DNA of 64,000 bases from Chitinophaga nivalis (GCF_025989125.1 NZ_JAPDNR010000001.1:4322301-4386300), one strand, 5' to 3'; numbered from the stretch's first letter, positions 1 to 9,268 are shown. Notes: a model not told the origin generated them from the sequence alone. Numbers and translations are program-made.

Positions 1-251
1 TCATCTTTAACCAGCAAGGCTAATTTTTCTGTGAAAGTGGTGTCTTTCCCTTGCAGCCGGATGCCAATGCCCTTTAAGGCAGCCGGCGTACTGTGTTCCC
101 ATTGCTCAGACCCGGATCGTCCTGGTTTGTTGTTGGTCTTTTTCCAGGTGCCGGTGAGCCAGTGGAGTTTGGGGAAATCGCTGGCTGCTGCCTGTCCGAA
201 TGTGGCAGTGGCAATGATCATCAGGGTAGATAACAGGAACAATTGTTTCAT
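1..251 (-). CDS. DUF6265-like secreted protein, C-terminus off the window
   Basis: The reading frame is open from an ATG at 251 to the left edge, so only about the first 83 residues are visible. It starts with a signal peptide (MKQLFLLSTLMIIATATFGQ) and continues with LHWLTGTWKK, then an EQWE motif and a GIGIRLQGKDTTFTEKLALL stretch. This pattern matches the lipocalin-like DUF6265 family of exported proteins, whose function is not known. Nothing else can be said without the missing C-terminus. The family call is from memory of the motif, not from a search. Confidence 0.7.
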   Translation of the reverse strand, partial: MKQLFLLSTLMIIATATFGQAAASDFPKLHWLTGTWKKTNNKPGRSGSEQWEHSTPAALKGIGIRLQGKDTTFTEKLALLVKD

Positions 252-394
252 CGTGGCAGGTGATTAAAGGTGAAAAGGAATGAAATAAATGGTAGTTATA
301 TCCTTCATTTCATCGGGTAGCACAATTTAATACATCGCAGTGAAGTCTTCAAATATCCGGATGGAAAGCCGGTAATAAGCTACCCGTTTAAACC

Positions 395-427
395 AAAAGA
401 GCACCGCATATTTTGCGGTGCTCTTTT
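395..427. terminator. Hairpin terminator after the POT transporter
   Basis: Perfect inverted repeat AAAAGAGCACCGC / GCGGTGCTCTTTT with a 7-nt loop. The T-rich arm on the minus strand fits termination of the transporter gene ending at 454; it can also serve plus-strand transcripts. Confidence 0.8.
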
Positions 428-453
428 GATAATGTTTATCCGAAAGGAAATCG

Positions 454-2094
454 TTATCTCACATATTCTTTGAAAATTCTGTTCAGCCAGCGCAGCATCA
501 TAAAGATGATGGCGGCTGCGCCTCCCAGCAGGAGGAAATTCACCAGGAAGTAGTTCGCCTTGTTGTCGTACGTATCCCATAAGGTGGCCAGAATACCGGA
601 GAGTTTATTACCGATAGAGGTGGCCAGGAACCAACCACCCATCATCAGGGAGGTAATACGTGCCGGGCTGAGTTTAGATACCAATGATAATCCCATCGGG
701 CTTAAGAACAGTTCTCCGATGGTGATAACGCCATAACAGCCGATCAGCCACCACGGGGATGCTTTGATGGCACCATTGCTGCATACATACACGGCCCCCA
801 CCATCATCATGGTAGACATAGCCGATATCAGCAGGCCCCAGGCTATCTTCGACGGAGTAGAAGGTTCCTTGTTACGTTTCCGTAGCAAGGCAAATAACAA
901 CACAATCAATGGCGTCAGGGTAATGACAAAGAAAGGGTTGATAGATTGGAACAGCTCTGTATTATACAAGCTGATACTGCTTCCTTCCGCTGGCATTTTC
1001 TCTGGTGCTACGTTCTTGAAGTAAGGTACCTTATCCCATACTTTCGCCGGTTTACCAGCAGCATCCCGTATTACCCTGAATTCTTTATCGTATGCGGTAA
1101 CGGAATCCTGTTTGTTCTGCACGGTTTCTACCAGGTAAAGGCGTTTGGCAGGTTGCTCAATCACAGCCGGTATTTCGCGGTTGGTATAATACTGTGCCCA
1201 GGTAGTGAGTGCCGTACCATTTTGTTTAAATACGGCCCAGAACACGATAGATACGGCGAAAATGGCCAGCAGGGCAGATATGGGCTTCCTGTCTTTCGCA
1301 TCTGCCTTTAACAGCAGGGATACAAAAAAGAACAGTATCGGAATACAGGCGAAGATGAATGCATCGGTGGAGTCGGAGCCGAAGATATTACCGGGAATAA
1401 ACCAGGCGCCCAATCCCACAACAATGGCAGGCAGGAATACCACGGAGAAGATGCGGCTCAGCGACATATCACCTTCCTGCTCCGGTTTACGTACATCCGC
1501 ATGGCGGTAGTGTTTCATACCGATCACGAAAATCAGCACGCCCAGGAACATGCCGATACCGGCTGCGATGAAGGCTGCACCCCAACCTACGGTATTACGC
1601 AGGAAGGCCGCAAAGAAGTTACAGATAAACGCACCGATATTGATACCCATGTAAAAAATATTGTACCCGGTATCTTTACGGCTACGGTATTTCTCATCGT
1701 TATATACATTCCCCAGCAAAGTAGAGATGTTGGGTTTAAAGAATCCGTTACCAATACAAATGAGTGCCAGCGACAAATAGAAAACCGTCAGGTTGTGCAC
1801 CGACAAACCAATGTAGCCTATCCCCATCAGTATACCGCCAATAATAATCGACTTACTGTAACCCAGTTTGCGGTCAGCGATCAGTCCTCCCAGGAAAGGG
1901 GTCAGGTACACAAAAGCGATGAAGGTGCCGAAGATATCCGCTGCGGTAGCACGATCCATACCCCAGCCACCTTTCGCGGTGTCTGTCAGGTATAACTGGA
2001 AAATACCCAGAATGAGATAAAAACCAAATCGCTCCCACATTTCAGAGAGAAACAGGAAAGGCAATGCTGCCGGATGATTACGTGATTTTGCCAT
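454..2094 (-). CDS. POT/PTR2 family proton-coupled peptide transporter
   Basis: A 546-residue inner-membrane protein of the proton-dependent oligopeptide transporter family (major facilitator superfamily), importing di- and tripeptides with protons. The proton-coupling motif ExxERF is at residues 18-23 (EMWERF). The family signatures follow: GGLIADRKLG around residue 70 and FYMGINIGAF around residue 147. The hydrophobic profile fits about 14 membrane helices, and the length is normal for bacterial members with a larger loop near the middle (about residues 290-370). It stands alone with a hairpin terminator behind it. Which peptides it prefers cannot be read from the sequence. Confidence 0.95.
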   Translation of the reverse strand: MAKSRNHPAALPFLFLSEMWERFGFYLILGIFQLYLTDTAKGGWGMDRATAADIFGTFIAFVYLTPFLGGLIADRKLGYSKSIIIGGILMGIGYIGLSVHNLTVFYLSLALICIGNGFFKPNISTLLGNVYNDEKYRSRKDTGYNIFYMGINIGAFICNFFAAFLRNTVGWGAAFIAAGIGMFLGVLIFVIGMKHYRHADVRKPEQEGDMSLSRIFSVVFLPAIVVGLGAWFIPGNIFGSDSTDAFIFACIPILFFFVSLLLKADAKDRKPISALLAIFAVSIVFWAVFKQNGTALTTWAQYYTNREIPAVIEQPAKRLYLVETVQNKQDSVTAYDKEFRVIRDAAGKPAKVWDKVPYFKNVAPEKMPAEGSSISLYNTELFQSINPFFVITLTPLIVLLFALLRKRNKEPSTPSKIAWGLLISAMSTMMMVGAVYVCSNGAIKASPWWLIGCYGVITIGELFLSPMGLSLVSKLSPARITSLMMGGWFLATSIGNKLSGILATLWDTYDNKANYFLVNFLLLGGAAAIIFMMLRWLNRIFKEYVR

Positions 2095-2593
2095 ATAGAA
2101 TTAAATAATATATATGTGGTATAAGGTAATTTGATAGCAGTAAACTGGTCGCTTCCCTCACCGCCAAACCGCTAAAATAAGCCAAAGATGGGAATCTAAC
2201 AGGGGTAAGCAGAAATAATCCGTCAGGAGCAGCGATGGTGCTTTCCGTAAAAGCAAAAAGAAGATGGCAGGGTAGGTAGTCATCATCTCCCGTTAATCAG
2301 ACTAAAAAAACGGTGGAGGGGATTTATCGACATAAAACAGTCGCTGAAAAAATGAATAGTACCGTTGCTAACTTTTTTATTTTCAATGATTAACCTTAGT
2401 TTTGCGAGATAGTTTACCATAGCAAATTAATACAGCGCGAAATGAAATCAGCTTATAGGAAATTGTCTTGTCATTACTATTATCAACATCAGCAATCATC
2501 TCCCGGGAGAAAAGAAAAACATATCTGACAACCCCCACTGCCGGCAGCTGGCAGGCGCTATTGGATTTACATCTTTTATAAAACATCTTGTAC
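2095..2593. other. Gene-free stretch, no recognised element
   Basis: About 500 AT-rich bases between the divergent transporter and the gene starting at 2594. It must hold both promoters, but I see no convincing -33/-7 pair, repeat or RNA element. Short ORFs here lack family features. Confidence 0.4.
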
Positions 2594-3430
2594 ATGCCCT
2601 TGACAAAAGTTTTGATTACTGTTAAAAGTTATCCCACGGTATCTTCCCATTATGATGAGCAGGTGAGCATCGCCGGTTTCAGAGAAGATGGTACTTTTAT
2701 CAGAATATACCCCATTCCCTTTTCGAAAAAAACATACGAAGAACAATATCAGGCTTATGACTGGGTAGAGCTGGATCTCGCCCGCAATACCCGCGATTTC
2801 AGGTTGGAAAGTTTCCGGCCGGTAACCGTAGATGCGCCCGTAAAAAAAACAGGCCATATAGGTACGGCAGATCATTGGCACGAACGAAAAAATATTGTAC
2901 TGAAAAATATATACCGGAACCTGTCTACCTTAATTGTAGAAGCTAAACACGAAGCATTTTACACCTCGTTGGTAGTATTTAAACCCGCCAGAATACTGGG
3001 CTTTGAGGTAGAAGAAACCGAGCGGGAATGGAACAGCGATCGCCTCGCGAAACTAACGGAAGAGAAAAATCGTGGTCAGGTATTTGAGCAACCGGAAGAC
3101 CCGTTTGCCATGATGAAAAAGTTGCCCTACAAATTTTCCTACCGTTTTATAGATGATAAAAAGGAAGAAATTACCTTACCTGTGGAAGACTGGCAACTGG
3201 CCTCCCTCTATTGGAAAAGCCTGAAGAAGTACAGTGGGCCTGATAAAGAGCAACGGGCTATCAATGAAGTAAGAAAAAAATACCTGCAGGAATATGCGCG
3301 AAACAGCGACCTGCATTTCTTTCTGGGGACCACACAACAGGTACATGCAAGTACCAAACAGCCCTTCACCATTGTAGGGGTATTTCCGCCAACCATGCCG
3401 CCGGCAGTGGTACAAGGCAGCTTATTTTAA
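2594..3430 (+). CDS. Conserved protein of unrecognised function
   Basis: A 278-residue soluble protein without signal peptide or membrane segment. The ATG at 2594 is preferred over the TTG two codons upstream. Landmarks are an N-terminal KVLITVKSYPTVSSHYDE, then GTFIRIYPIPF, WVELDLARNTRDFR, and a C-terminal LHFFLGTT...PFTIVGVFPP block. I believe this domain recurs in bacterial genomes as a hypothetical protein, but I cannot name its family. The alternating strands and charged helices suggest a compact alpha/beta fold. It is monocistronic, 120 bp before a lipoprotein gene, with no helpful context. No function is proposed. Confidence 0.8.
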   Translation: MPLTKVLITVKSYPTVSSHYDEQVSIAGFREDGTFIRIYPIPFSKKTYEEQYQAYDWVELDLARNTRDFRLESFRPVTVDAPVKKTGHIGTADHWHERKNIVLKNIYRNLSTLIVEAKHEAFYTSLVVFKPARILGFEVEETEREWNSDRLAKLTEEKNRGQVFEQPEDPFAMMKKLPYKFSYRFIDDKKEEITLPVEDWQLASLYWKSLKKYSGPDKEQRAINEVRKKYLQEYARNSDLHFFLGTTQQVHASTKQPFTIVGVFPPTMPPAVVQGSLF

Positions 3431-3550
3431 TGGCCATCCTGTGTAAGGGGAGAGCTGCTTTTACAGCAGTGCTGCATCGTTATGTAAATACAGGTGCTTG
3501 TATTATCTTACATCTTCATATATACCAAAGATTAATTGAAGACTTATCCT

Positions 3551-5146
3551 ATGAAGTATCTGTTGAGGCACCTCCGGGTTGGACTGTCAGCTTTCCTGAT
3601 TCCCGTTGTTATGTTGTCTGCCTGTGATGGCGACGGCAAAAAAGACGACCGCAAAAAAGAAACAGTAGCTGCGCGTAAAGATACCGCGCAGGTAAATAAG
3701 GTGCTGGGGGATACTACCACCTTATCCACGGAAGCCTATGTGGCAGGTATTATCAGCCGGAGACAGGCCATTGAAAAACAGCTGCCGGGTATCAGCAGGG
3801 AAGTGGCCGCGCAACAGTATCGTTCCCTGGCGCTATATGTAAATACGGCCCTGACAAAGATGATGAGTAATGAGGGCGTATGGCTGGATAAATATGCCAG
3901 CTATGATCCGGCAACAAACGGGATACCTGCCAAGGTGCAAAAACGTATCGACTTACTGGCTACTGCAGGGGTGGAACCATGGGGTATCGGGGAAGGCTAT
4001 ACGGACTTACGCATCGTACCTGCCTTCTACACATATTTATTCAAGACATCCCTGCCAGCTGATTACACCGCCTACCTGCAACTGCAGGCAGATGAAGATA
4101 CCGTGTTGTACAGTGCCGACGCAGGAATATTGATTCCATTCAACGCAGTCGGCAAGCGGGCGCTTAACTGGGAACAGTTCCTGGATACCTATCCCAACAG
4201 CATCTTTGTCGGAAATGCACGGGAACTGTATGAACGCTATTGTTATGATTACCTGTTCGGTCAGGATAATACCTCCTCGTTTGACCGGGTAGAAGATCTC
4301 AGCACGCTGGTGCCGGAAAATAAAACGGAATATCTTTCTTTCATACAACAACATGGGCAGACCAAAACCGGCGGCATTGTAAAAACATTTCTGACCGCTG
4401 TAACTACCTACCAGTCCTATTATGAACTGAGCCGGGATATACGCAGCCTTATTACCAAAATACATTCCGGGGAAACAAGTTTGTTGCCGGTACAACCGGA
4501 TTTTCAGGTAGCGCATATCGCCCGCCTGACTAAATCCGTGTATGATACCGTATCGCTGGAGATAGGCGGGGGTATAACGGAGAAGCTCGTACGTAGTCTG
4601 GACTCTGTTATGTATTTTCAACAGGATAACCAGTTATATTGTGTGGCGGTATTCTCTAATGCCGGCAAATCAGCCGGGGCGCCTGTTTCCGGCTGGATGG
4701 ACGTATGGGCTTTCAAAAAAACGAACGACCGCTGGCAAACAGCCGCTTATCTGTTGCAGGCAGGCGGCGGTGGCATGTATGGTCAGGCAGGGTATTTTGA
4801 TAAGCTGATCAACATGGGCAACCACACTACCGGTATTGTGCTTTCCAGTGGTATTACACATATGGGTAGCAATGTATCCTGGGATGACGTCATTGCTTTT
4901 AACACCGATAAATTGAAGCCGATAATAAATATTGTTACACAGGATGCTTATGATGGCGGTAATGGCATGCAGCGATGCCGCCAGAACCGGTGGTGGTTAC
5001 AGCCTGCCGGCCAAGAGGAAAACTACAACCTGGTGATCATTCCGGGAAGTTGTATGGGGGCAAATGTGCCGCTGGACCGGTTAACGATACCCTATAAAAA
5101 CGGTGGCTATGCTATCCCGGAAGCATTCCATGATAAAGGTATCTGA
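3551..5146 (+). CDS. Lipoprotein of unknown function
   Basis: A 531-residue predicted lipoprotein. The ATG at 3551 gives a clean signal peptide with lipobox LSAC (Cys25); an upstream TTG would spoil it. The cysteine is followed by DGDGKKDDRKK, a charged stretch like the Bacteroidota export signal for surface lipoproteins. The mature part has no repeat or catalytic motif that I recognise. It contains a soluble, mostly helical middle and a glycine-rich segment around AGGGGMYGQ. The C-terminal third looks strand-rich (GGGITEKLV, DVWAFKK, GIVLSSGITH). A rho-independent hairpin follows at 5190. Function unknown. Confidence 0.85.
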   Translation: MKYLLRHLRVGLSAFLIPVVMLSACDGDGKKDDRKKETVAARKDTAQVNKVLGDTTTLSTEAYVAGIISRRQAIEKQLPGISREVAAQQYRSLALYVNTALTKMMSNEGVWLDKYASYDPATNGIPAKVQKRIDLLATAGVEPWGIGEGYTDLRIVPAFYTYLFKTSLPADYTAYLQLQADEDTVLYSADAGILIPFNAVGKRALNWEQFLDTYPNSIFVGNARELYERYCYDYLFGQDNTSSFDRVEDLSTLVPENKTEYLSFIQQHGQTKTGGIVKTFLTAVTTYQSYYELSRDIRSLITKIHSGETSLLPVQPDFQVAHIARLTKSVYDTVSLEIGGGITEKLVRSLDSVMYFQQDNQLYCVAVFSNAGKSAGAPVSGWMDVWAFKKTNDRWQTAAYLLQAGGGGMYGQAGYFDKLINMGNHTTGIVLSSGITHMGSNVSWDDVIAFNTDKLKPIINIVTQDAYDGGNGMQRCRQNRWWLQPAGQEENYNLVIIPGSCMGANVPLDRLTIPYKNGGYAIPEAFHDKGI

Positions 5147-5189
5147 GTGGTGAAGCTGATCATTGTATAAGTAAGAAATACAGTTATTC

Positions 5190-5220
5190 AAAGGGACAAA
5201 TCGATTTGTTCCTTTTTTAT
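5190..5220 (+). terminator. Terminator after the lipoprotein gene
   Basis: Near-perfect dyad AAAGGGACAAA / TTTGTTCCTTT around TCGA, followed by a run of T. It lies between the convergent lipoprotein and MocR genes and probably serves both. Confidence 0.75.
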
Positions 5221-5252
5221 TTTCAGGTGAAAACGGGACGGCGTCAGGATCT

Positions 5253-6740
5253 TCATCCTTGTTCCAGTACGCCTTGCCGCAGTATCTGCATACTGGTGGC
5301 GGCTTCCTGGAGCGTGAAGTGTCCGAATCCCAATCGCATGGCGGTAAGGGATTTGTGTTGGTACAATAATGTTTTCGGTATAAACAGGTTATTACGGGTA
5401 CAGGCTTTACTGAGCTGCATCAGGTTAATGGGTTGTTTCCACCGGGTCCAGACGGCGAGGCCGCCGGCCGGTTTTTTAAAATCGATGAATTCCCCAAGCT
5501 GGTCCTGTAATACGGCCACAATATGATCCCGCCGCTCCTGGTATACTTTCAATGATTTTTTCAGGTAGCGGTGTATTTCACCGGCTTCAATCATTTCTCC
5601 CAGCACCTGTTCCATCAGTACGTCGCCTTGCCGGTCGATGATGCCCAGGTGTTTCCGCATTTCTATCATCAGGTTCTCCGGTGCTACAATGAATCCTGTT
5701 CTGAAACCTGGCGCCAGCGATTTACCGAAGGCACCGATATAGATCACCATGCCGTTGCTGTCGGCGCTGGCCAGGGGGAGCACCGGACTGTTATCATAAT
5801 GAAAATCATAATCGTAATCATCTTCCAGAATAATAAATCCAAACTCGGCGGCCAGGTGAAGCAGGGCAATGCGGCGCGAGGCGCTGAGGGTAACAGTAGT
5901 AGGGTAGTGGTGATGCGGAGTGATATACAGCATCCGTATCTTATGTTTATGACAGATATCCCGAACGGCGGCTACGTCAATCCCTTCTTCATCAATAGGT
6001 ACCGACATAATCCGGGCACCGGATTTCTGGAAAATCATGTTCACGGAAAAATAGCTCAGGGTGCCTACCAGCACGATATCTCCCGGAGATAATAATATTT
6101 CGGAAGCAATGAATACACTCATTTCCGTACTGCGGGTAATGAGGATATTGTCTTTGGATATATGGAGTCCGCGCGACTGATTCAGGTAGTTAGACAGGTG
6201 CTGCTTAAAAAACTCGCTGCCATCATGATTATAGTAGCCCAGCTTTTTGTGGTTAATCTTTCTTTTCAGGTTGGCGCTGTACAGGCTGGATAAATGACTG
6301 ATCTGCGTCAGCCGGATATCGGGGGTGCCGTCGTTGAATACGTAATCGCAGGAAGAGTGTTCAAAGGGATTGTCCAGCAGGTTAGATTTTTTAAAGGAAA
6401 ATCCGGTCACTTTAGGATAGTGGGCCAGCTCAGGTTCGGGCGTACTGCGGATCTTCTGTGGCCTGGGCGCTATTTTACCGATAATGAAAGTGCCTTTGTT
6501 GGGATGTGTTTGCACCCAGCCCTGGGCATCCAGTTCTTCATACACAGCTACGATGGTATTTCTGTTTACCTCCAGCAGTTCGCTGAAATGGCGGGTGCCG
6601 GGCAGCCGGGTACCGGTGACGAGGAAACCCCGTTGGATCGCGTTGATCAGCTGGTGGGCAATCTGTAAATAAATAGCGGTACCTGATTGGCGGTCTATCT
6701 GCACAAAACTTTTATAAGGCACCTGAATCGGACTACTCAT
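5253..6740 (-). CDS. MocR/PdxR-type regulator (GntR HTH fused to aminotransferase fold)
   Basis: A 495-residue regulator with an N-terminal winged helix of the GntR family (residues about 15-85, including LPGTRHFSELLEVNRNT and the wing QTHPNKGTFI). A class I aminotransferase-like domain follows (about 110-490). The pyridoxal phosphate lysine is in GAFGKSLAPGFR (about residue 340), with the cofactor aspartate in the EDDYDYDF segment near 307. MocR proteins bind direct repeats and respond to PLP or to an amine ligand. It is divergent from the ferritin-like/bioB pair, so that pair is the obvious target. PdxR-type control of pyridoxal synthesis is less likely, since no pdx gene is adjacent. Confidence 0.93.
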   Translation of the reverse strand: MSSPIQVPYKSFVQIDRQSGTAIYLQIAHQLINAIQRGFLVTGTRLPGTRHFSELLEVNRNTIVAVYEELDAQGWVQTHPNKGTFIIGKIAPRPQKIRSTPEPELAHYPKVTGFSFKKSNLLDNPFEHSSCDYVFNDGTPDIRLTQISHLSSLYSANLKRKINHKKLGYYNHDGSEFFKQHLSNYLNQSRGLHISKDNILITRSTEMSVFIASEILLSPGDIVLVGTLSYFSVNMIFQKSGARIMSVPIDEEGIDVAAVRDICHKHKIRMLYITPHHHYPTTVTLSASRRIALLHLAAEFGFIILEDDYDYDFHYDNSPVLPLASADSNGMVIYIGAFGKSLAPGFRTGFIVAPENLMIEMRKHLGIIDRQGDVLMEQVLGEMIEAGEIHRYLKKSLKVYQERRDHIVAVLQDQLGEFIDFKKPAGGLAVWTRWKQPINLMQLSKACTRNNLFIPKTLLYQHKSLTAMRLGFGHFTLQEAATSMQILRQGVLEQG

Positions 6741-6999
6741 GTTAGCTGGAATATGATGGTTTAATAGTCCGGCAAGATATTTTATTTATGGGAAGATGTA
6801 TTTATATAGTTATTTATTTAATGTGTATGCGATTATTTTGTTAGTATATAATAGCAATAGGAGGGCGGCTAGCGGAGAGATAGGCCGGTGCCGACGAATA
6901 TTTAAACAGCTGCTCCTTATCCGGACTAGCTAAAATATGAAAACTGGCCTATTTAAGTCATCCGGTTAGCCCCTACTTTTGAGCGGAAACAAGTTGAAT
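6741..6999. promoter_or_regulatory. MocR/bioB divergent control region with repeated CCGG(A)CTA sites
   Basis: The 259-bp spacer holds ATCCGGACTAGC at 6919-6930 and ATCCGGTTAGC at 6960-6970, direct repeats 41 bp apart (about four helix turns). The inverted copy TAGTCCGG is at 6765-6772 near the MocR start. A -7 box TACTTTTG (6974-6981) sits just after the second repeat; the -33 position is poor, as expected for an activated promoter. Direct-repeat binding is known for MocR proteins. The assignment here is inferred. Confidence 0.45.
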
Positions 7000-7623
7000 A
7001 TGCAAGATTTACTGGAACAGATTGTTGGTAGCAATTTCCTGCACGCCAGGTGGTTAAATACGTTATCCTTTATGGAGAATGCCGGCGCCAGGAAAATATC
7101 CGCCTGTGAGCATCCCACACTGGTAGACTTTATCCAGCTGAAACATGCGGCGGAAGAACACCGGCACGCCTATTACCTGAAGAAACAGATTGCCAAAATA
7201 GATACCGAAAACTGTAAAACCTATCAGCTGCACGAATTGCTGGCGCCACACCAGACGAGGCATTACCTGCACCAGCTGGATATGCAAACCTGTCGTTACC
7301 TGAAAACGGCCTTCCGGTTGGAAGGGCAGCCATTGAAATATGCGGCCTACCTCTTCGTAACATACGCCATAGAAGTACGTGCCGACCTGCTATACCCGGT
7401 GTACCAGGCTGCGCTGGATAAAGCACAGAGCAGAGTAATGGTACGCTCCATCATTCTGGAAGAAGAAGGCCACCTGGAAGAAATGATCAATCAGCTGAAT
7501 CACTTCGATCCAAACTGGGAAACACATGCCCAGCATGTGCGTACCCTGGAACAACAATTATTTGATACCTGGATGGCCGCTGTTGACCACGAGGTACACC
7601 AGTACGCCGCTTTACAACAATAG
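7000..7623 (+). CDS. Ferritin-like di-iron carboxylate protein upstream of bioB
   Basis: A 207-residue all-helical soluble protein, starting at ATG 7000 (a TTG at 6979 overlaps the -7 box and is unlikely). It shows the full ferritin-like di-iron ligand set: Glu26, Glu53-x-x-His56 (EEHRH), Glu125 (AIEVRAD) and Glu155-x-x-His158 (EEEGH), with spacings of about 27 and 30 residues typical of the four-helix carboxylate-bridged site. I do not recognise a named subfamily. The stop is 26 bp before bioB and the two are probably cotranscribed. An oxygen-dependent enzyme or an iron-handling partner of biotin synthase are both possible; neither is shown by sequence. Confidence 0.75.
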   Translation: MQDLLEQIVGSNFLHARWLNTLSFMENAGARKISACEHPTLVDFIQLKHAAEEHRHAYYLKKQIAKIDTENCKTYQLHELLAPHQTRHYLHQLDMQTCRYLKTAFRLEGQPLKYAAYLFVTYAIEVRADLLYPVYQAALDKAQSRVMVRSIILEEEGHLEEMINQLNHFDPNWETHAQHVRTLEQQLFDTWMAAVDHEVHQYAALQQ

Positions 7624-7649
7624 ACTACTTATTATCCACTCAATATTGC

Positions 7650-8636
7650 ATGATGACATCAGCTATCAGAAATGACTGGACCCTGGAAGAAATCCAGGCC
7701 ATCTACGACCAACCTTTGCTGGAACTGGTTTTCCAGGCTGCTAACACGCACCGGGAATGGCATTCCGCCAAAGAAATACAAGTATGTACCCTTTTATCCA
7801 TCAAAACCGGCGGATGCCCGGAAGACTGCTCCTATTGCGGACAAGCTGCCCGGTATCATACCGACATTAAAGTACAGGCATTATTATCCACCGAAACAGT
7901 GCTGGCACATGCCCGGAAAGCCAAAGAAACCGGATCTACCCGTTTCTGTATGGCAGCCGCATGGCGGGAAGTAAGAGATAACCGGGATTTCGACCGCGTG
8001 ATAGACATGGTAAAAGGTGTCAATGAAATGGGCCTGGAAGTATGTTGTACGCTGGGACTGCTCACGGAAGAACAAGCCGTTCGCCTCCAGGAAGCGGGCC
8101 TGCACGCCTATAATCACAATCTCGATACCTCAGAGGAATACTATAAAGAAATTATTTCTACCCGGAAATTCGATAACCGGATCAATACTATCAATAACGT
8201 ACGCAAAGCCGGTATCACCGTATGTTCCGGTGGTATCATCGGTCTGGGAGAAACACACCGCGACCGTATTTCCATGCTGCTTACCCTGGCTACCATGCCT
8301 AAACATCCGGAATCTGTACCCATCAACGCATTGGCAAGGGTGAAAGGTACGCCGCTGGAAGACAATCCCAAAGTAGACGCCTGGGATATGGTGCGCATGA
8401 TTGCTACGGCCAGAATTGTGATGCCGGCATCTACGGTACGCCTCACCGCCGGCCGTATTGAAATGACAGAATCCGAACAGGCCTGGTGTTTCATGGCAGG
8501 CGCCAATTCCATCTTTACCGGCGAGCGGCAAACCTTGCTGGTAACGCCTAATCCGGGTGTAAACGAAGATATGATGATGCTGAAAAACCTCGGATTAGAG
8601 CCTAAACTGAGCAAAAAAGAAGTATCGGCCTGTTAA
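7650..8636 (+). CDS. bioB: Biotin synthase
   Basis: A 328-residue radical SAM enzyme that inserts sulfur into dethiobiotin, the last step of biotin synthesis. The SAM cluster motif CPEDCSYC places Cys56, Cys60 and Cys63. Further family segments are TRFCMAAAWRE, GLEVCCTLG, AYNHNLDTS and NALARVKGTPL, and Arg in STVRLTAGR, near the auxiliary 2Fe-2S cluster. Length and all cluster residues are normal. The other bio genes (bioF, bioA, bioD) are absent from the window, so the pathway is split. It is the second gene after the ferritin-like protein, and is followed by a strong hairpin at 8711. Confidence 0.98.
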   Translation: MMTSAIRNDWTLEEIQAIYDQPLLELVFQAANTHREWHSAKEIQVCTLLSIKTGGCPEDCSYCGQAARYHTDIKVQALLSTETVLAHARKAKETGSTRFCMAAAWREVRDNRDFDRVIDMVKGVNEMGLEVCCTLGLLTEEQAVRLQEAGLHAYNHNLDTSEEYYKEIISTRKFDNRINTINNVRKAGITVCSGGIIGLGETHRDRISMLLTLATMPKHPESVPINALARVKGTPLEDNPKVDAWDMVRMIATARIVMPASTVRLTAGRIEMTESEQAWCFMAGANSIFTGERQTLLVTPNPGVNEDMMMLKNLGLEPKLSKKEVSAC

Positions 8637-8710
8637 TCCGGGTAATCAATATGACATGCTGCCTGCATATATAACAGCAGCGGCTATACGATAGTGAACA
8701 ATGAAACGTT

Positions 8711-8743
8711 ACAACGCCTGCGCTGATATAGTGCAGGCGTTGT
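8711..8743. terminator. Hairpin terminator shared by bioB and the convergent GNAT gene
   Basis: Inverted repeat ACAACGCCTGC / GCAGGCGTTGT around an 11-nt loop, in the 119-bp spacer between two convergent genes. Confidence 0.75.
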
Positions 8744-8755
8744 ATGTATGGATAG

Positions 8756-9268
8756 CTATCTCGTGGCTTGAAAAACCAGGCTTTTTACCTCGCCGGGTAC
8801 ATCATCCAGGTCGCTGACCAACAACATTCCGGCCTTTTCCAGCACTTTCACTGATACGGTATTATACGGTCTTACCAAAGCCCATACGGTTTCTTTTTGC
8901 AGGTGGTTGAAGCAAAAATCAATCGCATATTTTGCCAGCTCCGTGGCATAACCTTTACCCCAGTGATCTTTATCAAACCGGTAGCCCAGGTTGAGTTTCA
9001 GCTCGTCCCCGTATTTTCTGTAGGTTAAGCCGCCGAAACCAATGAGTGTAGCAGGATCATCTTTCAGTTTAATGGCCCAGGTGCCGAAATGATGCTCCGT
9101 CCAATGTGTCAGCTGCCGGTCGAAGATGGCTCTCGCTTCCTCCAGGCTTTTGAGGGGGCCACTCGGATTATACAGGTTAGTAGCCGGGTCTGAAAATATT
9201 TCAAAATAGCGTGTCAGATCGGAGGGTTGTAATGCGTCGAGTAGGAGTCTGTCGGTGTAGTATGTCAT
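8756..9268 (-). CDS. GNAT acetyltransferase (RimJ/RimL type)
   Basis: A 170-residue N-acetyltransferase. The start MTYYTDRLLLDAL at 9268 matches the TxRLxLR opening of the Acetyltransf_3 family; the longer frame upstream has no family similarity. The fold motifs are visible: IGFGGLTYRK (strand 4), the acetyl-CoA loop YRFDKDHWGKGYATELAK, and VRPYNTVSVKVLEKAGM near the C-terminus. The substrate is not predictable: members modify ribosomal protein termini, antibiotics or small amines. It is the first of four GNAT genes in this window. Confidence 0.9.
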   Translation of the reverse strand: MTYYTDRLLLDALQPSDLTRYFEIFSDPATNLYNPSGPLKSLEEARAIFDRQLTHWTEHHFGTWAIKLKDDPATLIGFGGLTYRKYGDELKLNLGYRFDKDHWGKGYATELAKYAIDFCFNHLQKETVWALVRPYNTVSVKVLEKAGMLLVSDLDDVPGEVKSLVFQATR

